Part shown: one piece after another, positions 16,786 to 26,333 of the stretch
Layout: each line of letters starts with the position of its first letter
How positions within the stretch are numbered: the first letter of the stretch is position 1
From: Bacteroidota bacterium
Lineage (GTDB): Bacteria > Bacteroidota > Bacteroidia > Bacteroidales > Dysgonomonadaceae
Assembly (NCBI GenBank): GCA_023437305.1
Contig: JAEZGN010000023.1
Span: forward strand, 124,001 to 188,000
Reading direction: 5' to 3'
DNA length: 64,000 nt
Translations under genes and position numbers: made by a program
The notes under the pieces: model-generated
Seen by the model: the letters and a program-made list of their open reading frames with translations, nothing else
Told to the model about the DNA's origin: nothing
Databases searched by the model: none

Positions 16786-17832
16786 ATGAAGATCGGAGAT
16801 AAAGTTCGTTTCCTCAATACTACAGGAGGTGGTGTTGTACGGGGATTTCAAGGAAAAGATATTGTGTTGGTAGAAGATGAGGAAGGGTTTGATATTCCCG
16901 TTCTTATCCGTGAGACGGTCTTGATAGAGCCTACAAACGATATGCAGGTAAGACAATCAAACAAGCCTTCTCAGCAGACGTTTGTACAACAAACCTCAAC
17001 GATAAAGCAAGAAGAGGAATATAAGCCCGAGGAGACAAAAGAAGGAGAGTTGTTGACTGTCAATCTAGCTTATCTGCCTGTGGATATAAAGAGCCTTAGT
17101 AGTACAAACTTTGAGTGCTATCTTATCAATGACAGCAATTATTATCTGTCGTACAACTATATGGGGCGGGCTGAAGCAGGATGGGTTAGTAGAGCTACAG
17201 GGGTTATTGAGCCCAATACAAAGCTCTTTCTCGAAGAATTTGAGAAGACAGAGTTGAATGATATAGAGAAGGTTTGTTTACAGTTTTTTGCCTATAAAAA
17301 AGGGAAGCCCTATTCTTTAAAAAATACATACTCTGTGGAACTGCGTATTGATACAGTTAAGTTTTACAAGCTTCATAGCTTCAAAGAAAATGACTATTTC
17401 GAAGATGATGCTATGCTGTATTCTATTGTTCGTCGCGATTTGGCAGAAAAAGAGTTCATTATTTCTCCCGAAGAAATAGCTTCAGCCATGCACGAGAAAG
17501 AAGTCTCGCAACGTCCTCGCATACAACCAATCGTAAAAAAAGAAAAAAGTCCGATTATTGAGATTGATTTACATGCAGATGAATTAATTGATAATACTTT
17601 GGGTTTGTCTTCTTCTGATATCCTTGAATATCAAATCAATAAATTCAAAGAGGTGATGGATGAAAATAAGCGGAACAAAGGGCAGAAGATTGTATTCATA
17701 CACGGTAAGGGTGATGGCATACTAAAGAACGCTATACTGAAAGAATTAAGTTCAAAATATAAATCAGTATATTATCAAGATGCTTCCTTCCGTGAATACG
17801 GCTATGGAGCAACGATGGTCACTATAAAATAA
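16786..17832 (+). CDS. DUF2027/Smr-domain protein
   Basis: 348 residues, no signal peptide. The N-terminus (MKIGDKVRFLNTTGGGVV) is a small SH3-like domain typical of DUF2027. A beta-rich central part (about 85-225) follows, and the C-terminal Smr domain (about 260-348) holds IDLHADEL, the conserved FIHGKGDGILK and a final YGATMVTI. Smr domains bind or nick branched nucleic acid or act in ribosome rescue; the role of this Bacteroidetes fusion is not established. The gene leads a short run of same-strand genes (lipoprotein, small acetyltransferase). Confidence 0.85.
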   Translation: MKIGDKVRFLNTTGGGVVRGFQGKDIVLVEDEEGFDIPVLIRETVLIEPTNDMQVRQSNKPSQQTFVQQTSTIKQEEEYKPEETKEGELLTVNLAYLPVDIKSLSSTNFECYLINDSNYYLSYNYMGRAEAGWVSRATGVIEPNTKLFLEEFEKTELNDIEKVCLQFFAYKKGKPYSLKNTYSVELRIDTVKFYKLHSFKENDYFEDDAMLYSIVRRDLAEKEFIISPEEIASAMHEKEVSQRPRIQPIVKKEKSPIIEIDLHADELIDNTLGLSSSDILEYQINKFKEVMDENKRNKGQKIVFIHGKGDGILKNAILKELSSKYKSVYYQDASFREYGYGATMVTIK

Positions 17833-17865
17833 TTTCGAGAAAATGTAATAATTACAGACTAAAAA

Positions 17866-18450
17866 ATGAAGAAGAAAATCTTATCACTACTTATCATCAT
17901 GGCTATATTTATTAGTTGTGATAGTGTTCAAAAGAGTTTGTCGGGTACATATAACATGATAAACTGCGAGTATAACTATAAGTCAATCTCGGGTTTGACT
18001 GTTTCGGGTATTAATTTATCGAATGGACTATCGGTAACCTCTATACCAAAAGTAACCTCTATCTTGAGTGGGAATGCTTCGTCTATTCCTTTAAATTTTA
18101 CATTAAATCTGGATGTGAAAAATCCGAATTCGTCTGCTGCTATGATGAATGGCTTGCAGTACATAATAAGTGTTGACGATATTCAGCTTACTACCGGCTC
18201 TCTGAATCAAGCATTGAGTGTTGAAGCAGGACAAACCAAAACCCTGCCTATTGCAATAGGAGTAGACCTGGCAACACTGATGAAGAACAACTCTAAAGAT
18301 GCTGTTGTGAATATTGCTAAAAATTTTATCGGTATAGGAAATAAAGAATCGAAAGTCTTTGTACAGTTGAAACCAACATTCCTTATTGGTAACGTTCCTA
18401 TCACTTCACCATCCTATATACCTTTGGTATTCAATTTTGGAGGGAACTAA
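17866..18450 (+). CDS. LEA type 2 (WHy domain) lipoprotein
   Basis: 194 residues. The signal peptide ends in FISCDS, giving a lipidated Cys21. The mature part has the alternating beta pattern of the LEA-2/WHy fold, with FTLNLDVKNPNSS as the most typical segment and a second strand set around PIAIGVDL. Such proteins are linked to stress or envelope functions in bacteria, without a defined activity. It starts 33 bases after the Smr gene and is probably in the same transcript. Confidence 0.75.
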   Translation: MKKKILSLLIIMAIFISCDSVQKSLSGTYNMINCEYNYKSISGLTVSGINLSNGLSVTSIPKVTSILSGNASSIPLNFTLNLDVKNPNSSAAMMNGLQYIISVDDIQLTTGSLNQALSVEAGQTKTLPIAIGVDLATLMKNNSKDAVVNIAKNFIGIGNKESKVFVQLKPTFLIGNVPITSPSYIPLVFNFGGN

Positions 18451-18496
18451 ACAGAAGGTAAGATTGTTTATACTTTGTAACCAAACAAGTGGAAAT

Positions 18497-18772
18497 ATGG
18501 AATATAATATTAAGCATAATGAACTCAAGAATCGTTTTGAGACAGAAGTAGAAGGGAAAATCGCTCTTGTGGACTATAGAGTGAATGACGGAGTTTATAT
18601 GGTGACTCACACCGAAGTTCCAAAAGAGTTGGAGGGTAGGGGGATTGCAGCAGCACTGACTAAATATCTGTTAGACTATGTTCGCAAAAACGGACTGAAA
18701 GTTCATCCCGTATGCCCTTATACAAAAGTATATATACAAAAACATCAAGAATATAATGATCTTTTGGCGTAA
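18497..18772 (+). CDS. Small GNAT-type N-acetyltransferase (YjdJ-like)
   Basis: 91 residues from the ATG at 18497, preceded by GTGGAAAT. The open frame extends back to 18386 inside the lipoprotein gene, but that part is not similar to the family. The compact domain is typical of PF14542 proteins: THTEVPKELEGRGIAAALTKYLLDYVR binds acetyl-CoA (read in two parts around GRGIA), and HPVCPYTKVYIQKH ends the domain. The substrate is unknown. The palindromic terminator at 18802 closes the unit. Confidence 0.85.
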   Translation: MEYNIKHNELKNRFETEVEGKIALVDYRVNDGVYMVTHTEVPKELEGRGIAAALTKYLLDYVRKNGLKVHPVCPYTKVYIQKHQEYNDLLA

Positions 18773-18801
18773 AGGAAATGTTTATCAAAAAGGATATTAA
18801 T

Positions 18802-18833
18802 AAAAAAGCAGCTGATTAATCAGCTGCTTTTTT
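18802..18833. terminator. Bidirectional terminator, 32-base perfect palindrome
   Basis: A6 GCAGCTGATT is followed immediately by its exact complement. It lies between the acetyltransferase and the end of galE on the other strand, with A and T runs on both sides. Confidence 0.9.
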
Positions 18834-18850
18834 ATTATATATTGAAGGGA

Positions 18851-19885
18851 TTACATAATACCTTTTTCTCTTAGTTTCAGTTGCCAATTCCATGCTGACT
18901 TCATCGTGTCTTCTATGTTTTCTTTGGCAGTCCAGCCCAGTACGGTATTTGCACGTTTTGGGTCGGCCCATATCTTCTCTATATCACCTTCTCGGCGACC
19001 TACTATTTTATAGTTTAATTTCACGCCCGACACCTGTTCAAATACTTTGATAAGTTGCAGAACCGAAACTCCGATGCCTGTGCCAAGATTGAATATTTCA
19101 ACCTTTTCCAGTGATTTCTTTCCTGTCATGCGATCTATTGCTATCACGTGCGCTTTTGCCAGATCTACAACATTGATGAAGTCTCGAATGCATGAACCGT
19201 CAGGAGTGTCGTAATCGTCGCCAAATACACTTAGTTGTTGGCGTACTCCAATAGCTGTTTGAGTAATATAAGGTACAAGATTTTGAGGGACTCCGTTTGG
19301 AAGCTCTCCTATTTCTGTCGATGGATGCGCACCTATTGGGTTGAAGTAGCGCAGTATTGTGCTTTTTATATCAGCACCCGAGCGTACTACATCCTTTATT
19401 ATTTCTTCATTTATTTGTTTGGTATTCCCATAAGGAGATTCCGCCGGTTTCACCGGGGCTGTTTCGTCTATCGGATTCTTATCGGGTTCCCCGTATACGG
19501 TACACGAAGATGAGAATACAATGTTTTTGATACCAAACTCAGGCATGAGATCGAGTAGATTGATCAACGAATTCAGGTTGTTTCTATAGTATAACAATGG
19601 CTTTTGAACCGATTCGCCTACCGCTTTACTGGCGGCAAAGTGTATAATGCCATTGATATCCGGATGAGCAGTAAACAGTTTTCTCAATCCTTCGAGGTCG
19701 TTGCAGTCCAGCTTTTCAAAAATAGGACGTATGCCTGTTATGCGCTCAATGCCATCAATGGAATCTGCTGTCGAATTTGATAAGTCATCAATAATAACTA
19801 CAGAGTAACCTGCGTTTTGTAACTCTACTACAGTATGAGAGCCAATGTATCCGGCACCACCCGTAACAAGAATTTTTCCCTTCAT
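18851..19885 (-). CDS. galE: UDP-glucose 4-epimerase
   Basis: 344 residues. The NAD-binding motif VTGGAGYIGSH is at the N-terminus. FSSSCTVYG and SPYGNTKQINEE supply the Ser and the YxxxK pair of the extended SDR active site. RYFNPIGAHPSTEIGE and the following segments are typical of GalE. It interconverts UDP-glucose and UDP-galactose in the cytosol, linking galactose released by the beta-galactosidase to cell-surface sugar synthesis. A -7 element TATCTTTA lies at 19910-19917 on the minus strand. Confidence 0.95.
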   Translation of the reverse strand: MKGKILVTGGAGYIGSHTVVELQNAGYSVVIIDDLSNSTADSIDGIERITGIRPIFEKLDCNDLEGLRKLFTAHPDINGIIHFAASKAVGESVQKPLLYYRNNLNSLINLLDLMPEFGIKNIVFSSSCTVYGEPDKNPIDETAPVKPAESPYGNTKQINEEIIKDVVRSGADIKSTILRYFNPIGAHPSTEIGELPNGVPQNLVPYITQTAIGVRQQLSVFGDDYDTPDGSCIRDFINVVDLAKAHVIAIDRMTGKKSLEKVEIFNLGTGIGVSVLQLIKVFEQVSGVKLNYKIVGRREGDIEKIWADPKRANTVLGWTAKENIEDTMKSAWNWQLKLREKGIM

Positions 19886-19993
19886 TTTCAGTGTTTTTTA
19901 ATTGAGCCTTAAAGATACAAAAAACATATCGTTTGTAACCATATAGTTCTCTGAACTAAGAGAAACTTTTATAAAAATAGATGAACAAGTATC

Positions 19994-21055
19994 TTATATC
20001 ACAGATCTTTCGAGTAGTTTTATTGTCATATTCGCTGCGTCCAGTTCTGCTTTTATTCCGATGGGGAAAGTAAAGTTATTATCGATGTGTCCAAATGATA
20101 ATCCATGTACTGCCGGAATATTTAATGGCTTAATCCGATCTTCAATTACTTCTCTGAGCGTAAATGAATTTGGAGCAGTTGACTTTTCTGATTTGTCGCA
20201 ATCTTTATTAACTCCGATTGCAATTCCGGCAGCTTTAGTTAATTCTCCTGTAGCTATTAGTTGGGTCAGCATCCTGTCAATTCTGTAAGGTTCTTCTCCA
20301 ACGTCCTCAATCATCACGATTTTGTTCTTCAAGTCTATCTGATAGGGAGTTCCTATCATAGAGCAGATCAGAGTCAGATTACCACCTGTTAGTTCTCCTT
20401 TCGCCTTGCCGTGATTTATTGTATATCTTTCATATATCTTTTCTTCTTCCGCTTTCAGCAGGTCTTCCGATGCACTTTCTATTGTATATCTGTCGGTGGG
20501 GTTAACTGCAATGTCTTTGAATTGTTTTCTCGAATAATCATTATCCAGTAGCTTAGCTACAGGCCCATGAAATGTTATCAATCCTGTCTTTTTATATATC
20601 GAATTGATGAGGGCAGTATCGTCGCTGAATCCCATAATAAGCTTCGGATTTTTCTTGATCAGGTTGTAGTCTACCATATCAAGAATTCGGGCGCAACCAT
20701 ATCCTCCGGCGGCAAAGATTATTCCTTTTATTTCAGGATTTTTAATCATATTGTTAAACTCCTTGGCTCGTTCTTTGTCTGTTCCGCTAAAATAGCCATA
20801 CTGGTCGAGGATCTTTTCTGAATATACCGGCTCAAAGCCAAGCTGCCTTATATTCTCTATGGATGATTGCAACCCGCTCTCGCTTAAGAGCCAAGCCGGA
20901 GCTACCAGCCCGATTTTATCACCTAGGTTTAATCTGGCGGGTTTTATGACTTTATTAGTCGCTTTATACTCTCCGTTTCTTGCTGCCAATTTAGAGGGAA
21001 GCAATGAAACCAAAGACAAGCCAATTCCTACATTCAAAAAGCCTCTTCTATTCAT
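19994..21055 (-). CDS. Exported LD-carboxypeptidase (peptidase S66)
   Basis: 353 residues. The start carries a twin-arginine-like signal (NRRGFLNVG, then a hydrophobic stretch to about residue 24), unlike the usual cytosolic LdcA. The catalytic Ser144 is in MGFSDDTAL, the Glu in IEDVGEEPYR (about 245-254) and the His in GLSFGHIDNN (about 315), completing the S66 triad. It should remove the terminal D-Ala from tetrapeptides of peptidoglycan. Export would place it in the periplasm. A -7 element TATCTTTG is at 21139-21146 on the minus strand, giving a leader of about 75 bases. Confidence 0.87.
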   Translation of the reverse strand: MNRRGFLNVGIGLSLVSLLPSKLAARNGEYKATNKVIKPARLNLGDKIGLVAPAWLLSESGLQSSIENIRQLGFEPVYSEKILDQYGYFSGTDKERAKEFNNMIKNPEIKGIIFAAGGYGCARILDMVDYNLIKKNPKLIMGFSDDTALINSIYKKTGLITFHGPVAKLLDNDYSRKQFKDIAVNPTDRYTIESASEDLLKAEEEKIYERYTINHGKAKGELTGGNLTLICSMIGTPYQIDLKNKIVMIEDVGEEPYRIDRMLTQLIATGELTKAAGIAIGVNKDCDKSEKSTAPNSFTLREVIEDRIKPLNIPAVHGLSFGHIDNNFTFPIGIKAELDAANMTIKLLERSVI

Positions 21056-21330
21056 ATCTCTTGTTTATGATTTTGCCGGAGCATTTATCTTCCGTAAGAT
21101 CACATTCGTTGATGTTTTGACAAATAACTAATTTAAGGCAAAGATATAATATTGACACTGTTTTCGTTTCAAGATTTCAATATTCTTCATTGATTAAAAT
21201 TTAAACGGTTACTTAATCCTTAAAAAAGAATTTATCCGAAACTGTAAAATGCATAACCTTCAACTTATAATTCACAACTTACAACTCATAATCCAAAAAA
21301 ACATATCTTTGTATCTTAATTTTTTATGAA

Positions 21331-21585
21331 ATGAAACATCTTGTGTCTTTTATTTTTATTTTATTTATGTTCGCCTCATGTTCGTCATTGGATAGCGATG
21401 CAAAAAAAGCGGCCGAACTGAATAAAGAATCCTTGAAATATGTAAAAGAGCTGGATCTAGAAAAGGCAGAAGAGCTATATATGGAAGCCCAAGAGATTAT
21501 ATCTGAATACAAGGGCACGGATAAAAATGAAGAATTTCTGCAAGCATATTACAAGTACCTTACAGAGGAAGCAAAAGCAAACTAA
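21331..21585 (+). CDS. Small helical lipoprotein of unknown function
   Basis: 84 residues. A lipoprotein signal ends at Cys17 in FASCSSLD. The mature 67 residues are charged and helical, with a repeated pattern like a single TPR hairpin (LNKESLKYVKELDLEKAEEL). I do not recognise the family. A -7 element TATCTTTG lies at 21304-21311, 20 bases before the start. The glutaminyl-tRNA synthetase gene follows after 29 bases and may share the transcript. Confidence 0.7.
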   Translation: MKHLVSFIFILFMFASCSSLDSDAKKAAELNKESLKYVKELDLEKAEELYMEAQEIISEYKGTDKNEEFLQAYYKYLTEEAKAN

Positions 21586-21614
21586 TCTGGGAATAAATAA
21601 AATCCTATACTTAT

Positions 21615-23309
21615 ATGTCTGAAAATACGTTGAATACGGAAGAACCTAAGAAGAGTCTTAATTTTATAGAGGCTATTGTTGAAAATGACCTGAAAGAAGG
21701 TAAAAATGACAGCCGTGTACAGACTCGTTTTCCGCCCGAACCGAATGGATATTTACATATCGGGCACGCGAAAGCTATCTGCATAGACTTTGGTATAGCA
21801 CAGCAATATGGAGGAGTATGTAACCTTCGGTTTGATGATACCAATCCTGTAAAAGAAGAAGTGGAATATGTAGATTCTATCATGGACGATATACACTGGC
21901 TGGGATATGACTGGGCGAATGTATATTATGCATCCGATTATTTCCCTCAGTTGTGGGATTTTGCAGTACAATTGATAAAAGAAGGAAAAGCTTATATAGA
22001 CGAACAATCGGCCGAAGAAATAGCGAAGCAAAAAGGAACTCCTACCGAACCCGGAGTTGCCAGCCCATACCGTGACCGTCCTATTGAAGAAAGCCTCGAT
22101 CTATTCCAAAAGATGAACGAAGGAGTTTTTGAAGAAGGAAGTATGGTGCTTCGTGCTAAGATAGATATGGCTGCTTCGAACATGCATTTCAGAGACCCTA
22201 TCATATATCGTATTATCAATCGTCCGCATCATCGTACCGGAACTGCATGGAAAGCATACCCGATGTATGATTTTGCACACGGACAATGCGATTATTTCGA
22301 AGGGGTAACTCATTCGTTGTGTACGCTTGAGTTTGTTCCTCATCGTCCGCTTTACGATTGGTTTATAGATCAGTTGGCAACAGGCGACTATCGTCCTCGT
22401 CAGTACGAATTCAATAAGTTGCAATTTACATATACTTTGCTGAGCAAACGCAATTTGAGAGCGATGGTAGAAGAAGGTATTCTTAGCGGATGGGACGACC
22501 CTCGTATGCCTACCATTACGGGATTCCGCCGAAGAGGATATACTCCTGAGTCTATTCGTATACTAATGGATAAGATAGGTTATACGAAGTATGATGGTGT
22601 TAACGATATTGGCTTGTTTGAGTTTGCCATAAGAGAAGACCTGAATAAGAAAGCAACTCGTGTTTCGGCTGTTCTCGACCCTGTTAAGCTTGTGATTACG
22701 AATTATCCTGAAGATAAGACAGAAGTGATGGTGGCTCAGAATAATCCTGAAGATGAAAACTCGGGAAGTCATGATATCTTGTTTTCTCGCGAACTGTATA
22801 TAGAGCGTGACGATTTCATGGAAGATGCTCCTAAAAAATATTTCCGTCTTACACCGGGTAATGAAGTCCGTTTGAAAAATGCTTATATCGTAAAATGTAC
22901 AGGCTGCAAGAAGGATGAGGCAGGAAATGTAATAGAGGTATATGCTGAGTATGATGAGCTCACAAAAAGCGGTATGCCCGAAAGCGGACGCAAAGTGAAA
23001 GGAACGATACATTGGGTTTCTGTTCACGATTCTTTCGATGCTGAGGTACGTTTGTACGATCGCTTATTTATGGTTGAAAATCCGGCTGATGATGGAAGGG
23101 ATTTCAGGGAGCTTTTGAACCCTGATTCATTAAAAGTACTTAAAGGCTGCAAGATGGAGTCTTATCTCAAAAGTGCGGTGGAAGGGGATAAATTCCAGTT
23201 TCAACGTACAGGTTATTTCTGTGTAGATAAAGATTCTACTCCGGGGAATATGGTCTTTAATCGTACTGTATCTCTTAAAGATTCTTGGGCAAAGACAAAA
23301 GATAAATAA
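21615..23309 (+). CDS. glnS: Glutaminyl-tRNA synthetase
   Basis: 564 residues. Class I synthetase with the HIGH motif in YLHIGHAKA (about residue 47) and the KMSKS counterpart LLSKRNL (about 277). The N-terminal RFPPEPNGYLHIGHAK and FDDTNP are typical of GlnRS rather than bacterial GluRS, and the C-terminal half has the two beta-barrel anticodon domain (EVRLKNAYIV, RTGYFCVD). The length is that of a plain GlnRS without the YqeY extension. It charges tRNA-Gln in the cytosol. Confidence 0.95.
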   Translation: MSENTLNTEEPKKSLNFIEAIVENDLKEGKNDSRVQTRFPPEPNGYLHIGHAKAICIDFGIAQQYGGVCNLRFDDTNPVKEEVEYVDSIMDDIHWLGYDWANVYYASDYFPQLWDFAVQLIKEGKAYIDEQSAEEIAKQKGTPTEPGVASPYRDRPIEESLDLFQKMNEGVFEEGSMVLRAKIDMAASNMHFRDPIIYRIINRPHHRTGTAWKAYPMYDFAHGQCDYFEGVTHSLCTLEFVPHRPLYDWFIDQLATGDYRPRQYEFNKLQFTYTLLSKRNLRAMVEEGILSGWDDPRMPTITGFRRRGYTPESIRILMDKIGYTKYDGVNDIGLFEFAIREDLNKKATRVSAVLDPVKLVITNYPEDKTEVMVAQNNPEDENSGSHDILFSRELYIERDDFMEDAPKKYFRLTPGNEVRLKNAYIVKCTGCKKDEAGNVIEVYAEYDELTKSGMPESGRKVKGTIHWVSVHDSFDAEVRLYDRLFMVENPADDGRDFRELLNPDSLKVLKGCKMESYLKSAVEGDKFQFQRTGYFCVDKDSTPGNMVFNRTVSLKDSWAKTKDK

Positions 23310-23409
23310 TTAATTTTATCTATTATATAATATTGCGTTCTTTACGTTTTGAAAATATTTCAGGCGTATAGGACGCAATCGTTTTTAGGTGACAGTTTGA
23401 AGTATACTA

Positions 23410-23424
23410 AAAAGTGTCACTTTT
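23410..23424. repeat. 15-base palindrome shared with 5405-5419
   Basis: AAAAGTGTCACTTTT occurs here, in the 224-base gap after glnS, and exactly at 5405-5419. A related string, ACTTTTGTCACCTTTT, occurs at 5415-5430 and 55485-55500. The function is unknown; an operator or a piece of a dispersed element are both possible. Confidence 0.5.
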
Positions 23425-23533
23425 ACATACGCTTCGCTCCTGTGACCGTTGGTTGTCTCTTTTTGGGTGATAAGTAAGGAGCTGATGTATTTCTAATTCT
23501 TGTTACGATTGGATTTTTATAGGCGTTATAGAT

Positions 23534-24706
23534 ATGATTCGCAGAATGAAATTAAAGTATAAAATATTATTATTCCTGTTGTCCGGATTTATAGTTTGGC
23601 TAATCGCTATTCAATTTCAAACTTATACTTATCCCGATAAAAAGGAGCTGAATTTTCGATTAAATTATCTCGAACGAGTAATCAAAGAACCTTTAGCCTC
23701 TAATTCTGACGTGATGCTTTTAGGGAGGGAAAGTTATGAGTTTATGTTATTTTCATATTCTTATTCTACTTATGCTTTTACTAATTTGGCTGTTAAAGAT
23801 TCTACATACCAAGAACGCGTAGTACCTACAATAAAGGAAAGTATAATAAAGGTTCTGGATAATAAAATAACCTCTTTTTACAACGTAGAAGAAAATTTTA
23901 CCGAGTTCGATTCTATTCCTGATTATTCGGTGTTATATCTAGGACATCTAAATTTGATGCTTGGCTGTTATCGATTGCTTTCTGATGATACCACATTTGA
24001 TAGTCTGAACGATAAAATATCCAAATCCCTTTACCTTCGCTATCGGAAGACACCTTTTCTCAACCTTGAATCTTACCCGTCGGCAATATGGATACCCGAT
24101 AATACGGTTGCTTTAGCTTCATTGGCACTTCATGCTCATAACACGGGAAGTGGATATGATTCTGTGTGTAGAGATTGGGTGCAATATGCTAAAGCTCATT
24201 ACATGGATGGAAAAACAAAGGTATTATGTTCTACTGTTAATCCTTTGACCGGAGAATTTGGTGAGGAACCTCGAGGTTCGATGTTGGGGTGGAGTATCAT
24301 GTTTATATACCAATTTGACCCTGCATTTGCAGTAGAGTTATACGATGCTTACAAGAAATCGTTTAGCAATGAAATGATGGTTTTCAGGCTTTTCAAAGAG
24401 CGATATCGGAGTAGTGAAATAAGCCTTGGAGATATTGATTCAGGTCCTGTGTTTTTAGGGTATAGTATTCCTGCAAATGAATTTGCCCTAGGTGGGGCCG
24501 TGATAGCGAAAGACTTTAAAACGGCTCGAAAATTGCAGCGATTGATCAACTTTGGTGCTTCTAGCTCAGATGAAAATGGAGAATTGAAGTATAATGTACG
24601 TTTTGTAGATATGAACATTAGCCCGATGGCAGAAGCTTTGGTTTTAAATTCATTAACTATAACCCGGTGGATTATTGATATTACAAGTTACACTGAAACA
24701 ACCTAA
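23534..24706 (+). CDS. Membrane-anchored protein of the linalool dehydratase/isomerase-like (alpha/alpha)6-barrel family
   Basis: 390 residues. A hydrophobic N-terminal segment (about 8-27) anchors the protein, with the rest probably in the periplasm. The block YLGHLNLMLGCYRLL (about 134-148), the PSAIWIPDN region (about 183-191) and PRGSMLGWSIMF followed by DPAFAVELY match in order the pattern I recall for linalool dehydratase-isomerase (YKGHLNLMYGLYQL, EPDN, then a TAW-like helix and DPAFSERYY). That assignment is from memory. The enzymatic activity and substrate here are unknown; a terpene substrate should not be assumed. It stands alone, with the TPR gene 41 bases downstream under its own -7 element. 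Confidence 0.55.
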   Translation: MIRRMKLKYKILLFLLSGFIVWLIAIQFQTYTYPDKKELNFRLNYLERVIKEPLASNSDVMLLGRESYEFMLFSYSYSTYAFTNLAVKDSTYQERVVPTIKESIIKVLDNKITSFYNVEENFTEFDSIPDYSVLYLGHLNLMLGCYRLLSDDTTFDSLNDKISKSLYLRYRKTPFLNLESYPSAIWIPDNTVALASLALHAHNTGSGYDSVCRDWVQYAKAHYMDGKTKVLCSTVNPLTGEFGEEPRGSMLGWSIMFIYQFDPAFAVELYDAYKKSFSNEMMVFRLFKERYRSSEISLGDIDSGPVFLGYSIPANEFALGGAVIAKDFKTARKLQRLINFGASSSDENGELKYNVRFVDMNISPMAEALVLNSLTITRWIIDITSYTETT

Positions 24707-24747
24707 AAAGAGTTACCTTTGTAGCCTTTTATGGATTAAATATAATA

Positions 24748-26166
24748 ATGTCGAAAAAAGATATATCAATACTCGTAACAAAATATGAGCAGTCGGTAGA
24801 GTCGGGCAAGCCTATTTATCTTGATGCAGACGAATTTGACGAACTGGCAGAATATTATGACTCTCTCGAGAAAACAGATGTAGCCAGGAGGATCGTTGAT
24901 GCCGGGCTGGCTATACATCCGGCTAATAGCTCTTTGCTGGTGAAGAAGGCTAAGTTTGCGGTCTACGATGGTAAATATACGGAAGCTTTGGAGATTATAA
25001 ATATGTCGTCGTCGGAATATGACTTTGAATTGTATCTGCTCAAAATAGAATGTTACCTCCAACTCGAGCTTTATGTGGAAGCATATAAGCTGACCGAAGA
25101 AATGCTAGAGAAAGAAGAGGATGAAGATCCTGAAACGATCTTTGCCGAGTTGGGTTTTCTTCATGTTGAGGCTGACTGTTTTAAAGAGGCTGTTTCTTAC
25201 TTTGAGGAAAGCCTGAAGCACAATCCCGAGAATACAGATGTATTGTCTGATCTTGCCTATTCGTACGAAATGCTCGATAATTTTGATGCAGCAATAGAGA
25301 CTACAAATAAAATTCTGGATATCGAGCCATATACGTATGAGGCTTGGGTTAATCTGGGAAAGTTATATTCTCTCAGAGAGGAGTTTGAGAAGGCGATAGA
25401 TGCATTTGACTTTGCTCTTACCATTAACGACTCGGATGACAATGTACTGAAATTAAAGGCGCACTGCCTGTCATTGGCTGGAAGAGCGGAAGAGGCGATT
25501 GAGATTTTTAATGAGCTGCTGCAAACGAGCTCAGGGGATAGCTCTATACATTTCTTGTTGGCAGAATGCTATCAGTCTCTTGATATGTTTGACGAGGCCT
25601 TGTCGGCATTGGAAGAATATGAAAAACTGAATGGAGAGACTTCCGAATCTATTTCGAGAAAAGCATACGTTTTTCTGCAACAGAAAGAATATAATAAGGC
25701 TTCAAAGATAGTGCAGAAGGCACTGGCCTCGAATCCTGACTTTTTTGACTTGAATATGATTGCAGGGGAGATTGAGTTTAAGCAGGAGCGTTACGACAAG
25801 GCAAGAGAGTATTATCTAAACATCTATACTGAGGATAACGAAAACTTTCATCTGACCGACAGGCTGGCTCTGGTTAGCATCAAGGAAGAGGATTATGAGA
25901 AGGCTGCTTACTATACGGAAAAGCTGTTAGACCTCGATCCTAATAATCTGGCAGTGAAAGAGCGATTGGCTTTGCTCTATTTTGAGATGGACGATAATGA
26001 GCATTTTAATGAAATACTGGATCAGTTTACCGACAAAGAGCTTCTTTCGTTGTTTCAGCTTATTTATATCCCGCAAAATCCGAACTTATTTGATAGAGAT
26101 ACTTTGATAATTTATCTGAATAAAGCTCGTGAGGCAAGAACTCTATTCAAAAATTTGAAATATTAA
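24748..26166 (+). CDS. Tetratricopeptide-repeat protein
   Basis: 472 residues made almost entirely of TPR-type helical hairpins; at least ten can be counted from about residue 40 to 430, with clear units such as AWVNLGKLYSLREEFEKAIDAF and LLAECYQSLDMFDEALSALE (each read as two helices). No signal peptide or membrane segment, so it is a cytosolic scaffold. Partners are unknown. A -7 element TACCTTTG is at 24714-24721. Acidic composition (many Asp/Glu) is marked. Confidence 0.88.
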   Translation: MSKKDISILVTKYEQSVESGKPIYLDADEFDELAEYYDSLEKTDVARRIVDAGLAIHPANSSLLVKKAKFAVYDGKYTEALEIINMSSSEYDFELYLLKIECYLQLELYVEAYKLTEEMLEKEEDEDPETIFAELGFLHVEADCFKEAVSYFEESLKHNPENTDVLSDLAYSYEMLDNFDAAIETTNKILDIEPYTYEAWVNLGKLYSLREEFEKAIDAFDFALTINDSDDNVLKLKAHCLSLAGRAEEAIEIFNELLQTSSGDSSIHFLLAECYQSLDMFDEALSALEEYEKLNGETSESISRKAYVFLQQKEYNKASKIVQKALASNPDFFDLNMIAGEIEFKQERYDKAREYYLNIYTEDNENFHLTDRLALVSIKEEDYEKAAYYTEKLLDLDPNNLAVKERLALLYFEMDDNEHFNEILDQFTDKELLSLFQLIYIPQNPNLFDRDTLIIYLNKAREARTLFKNLKY

Positions 26167-26276
26167 CATTTCCACATCGTTGTGTATAGTGTATTATTTT
26201 TCAGATTATTATCTGTTAAGTCTAATGATAAAGAATAGCGAATTGAAGGAATGTAGGGAATTTTTTATTCCAATTA

Positions 26277-26307
26277 TTTGGTAAATAAATATTTTCAACT
26301 ACCTTTG
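26277..26307 (+). promoter_or_regulatory. Consensus promoter of tRNA-Lys
   Basis: TTTG (26277-26280) and TACCTTTG (26300-26307) are separated by 19 bases. The tRNA begins 27 bases after the -7 element. Confidence 0.85.
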
Positions 26308-26333
26308 CACTCGCTTTGATAAAGCAACAGGGA

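Noticed and set aside
18802..18833. Palindrome as an attachment or replication site
   Set aside because: Its position between convergent gene ends with A and T runs on each side is fully explained as a bidirectional terminator.
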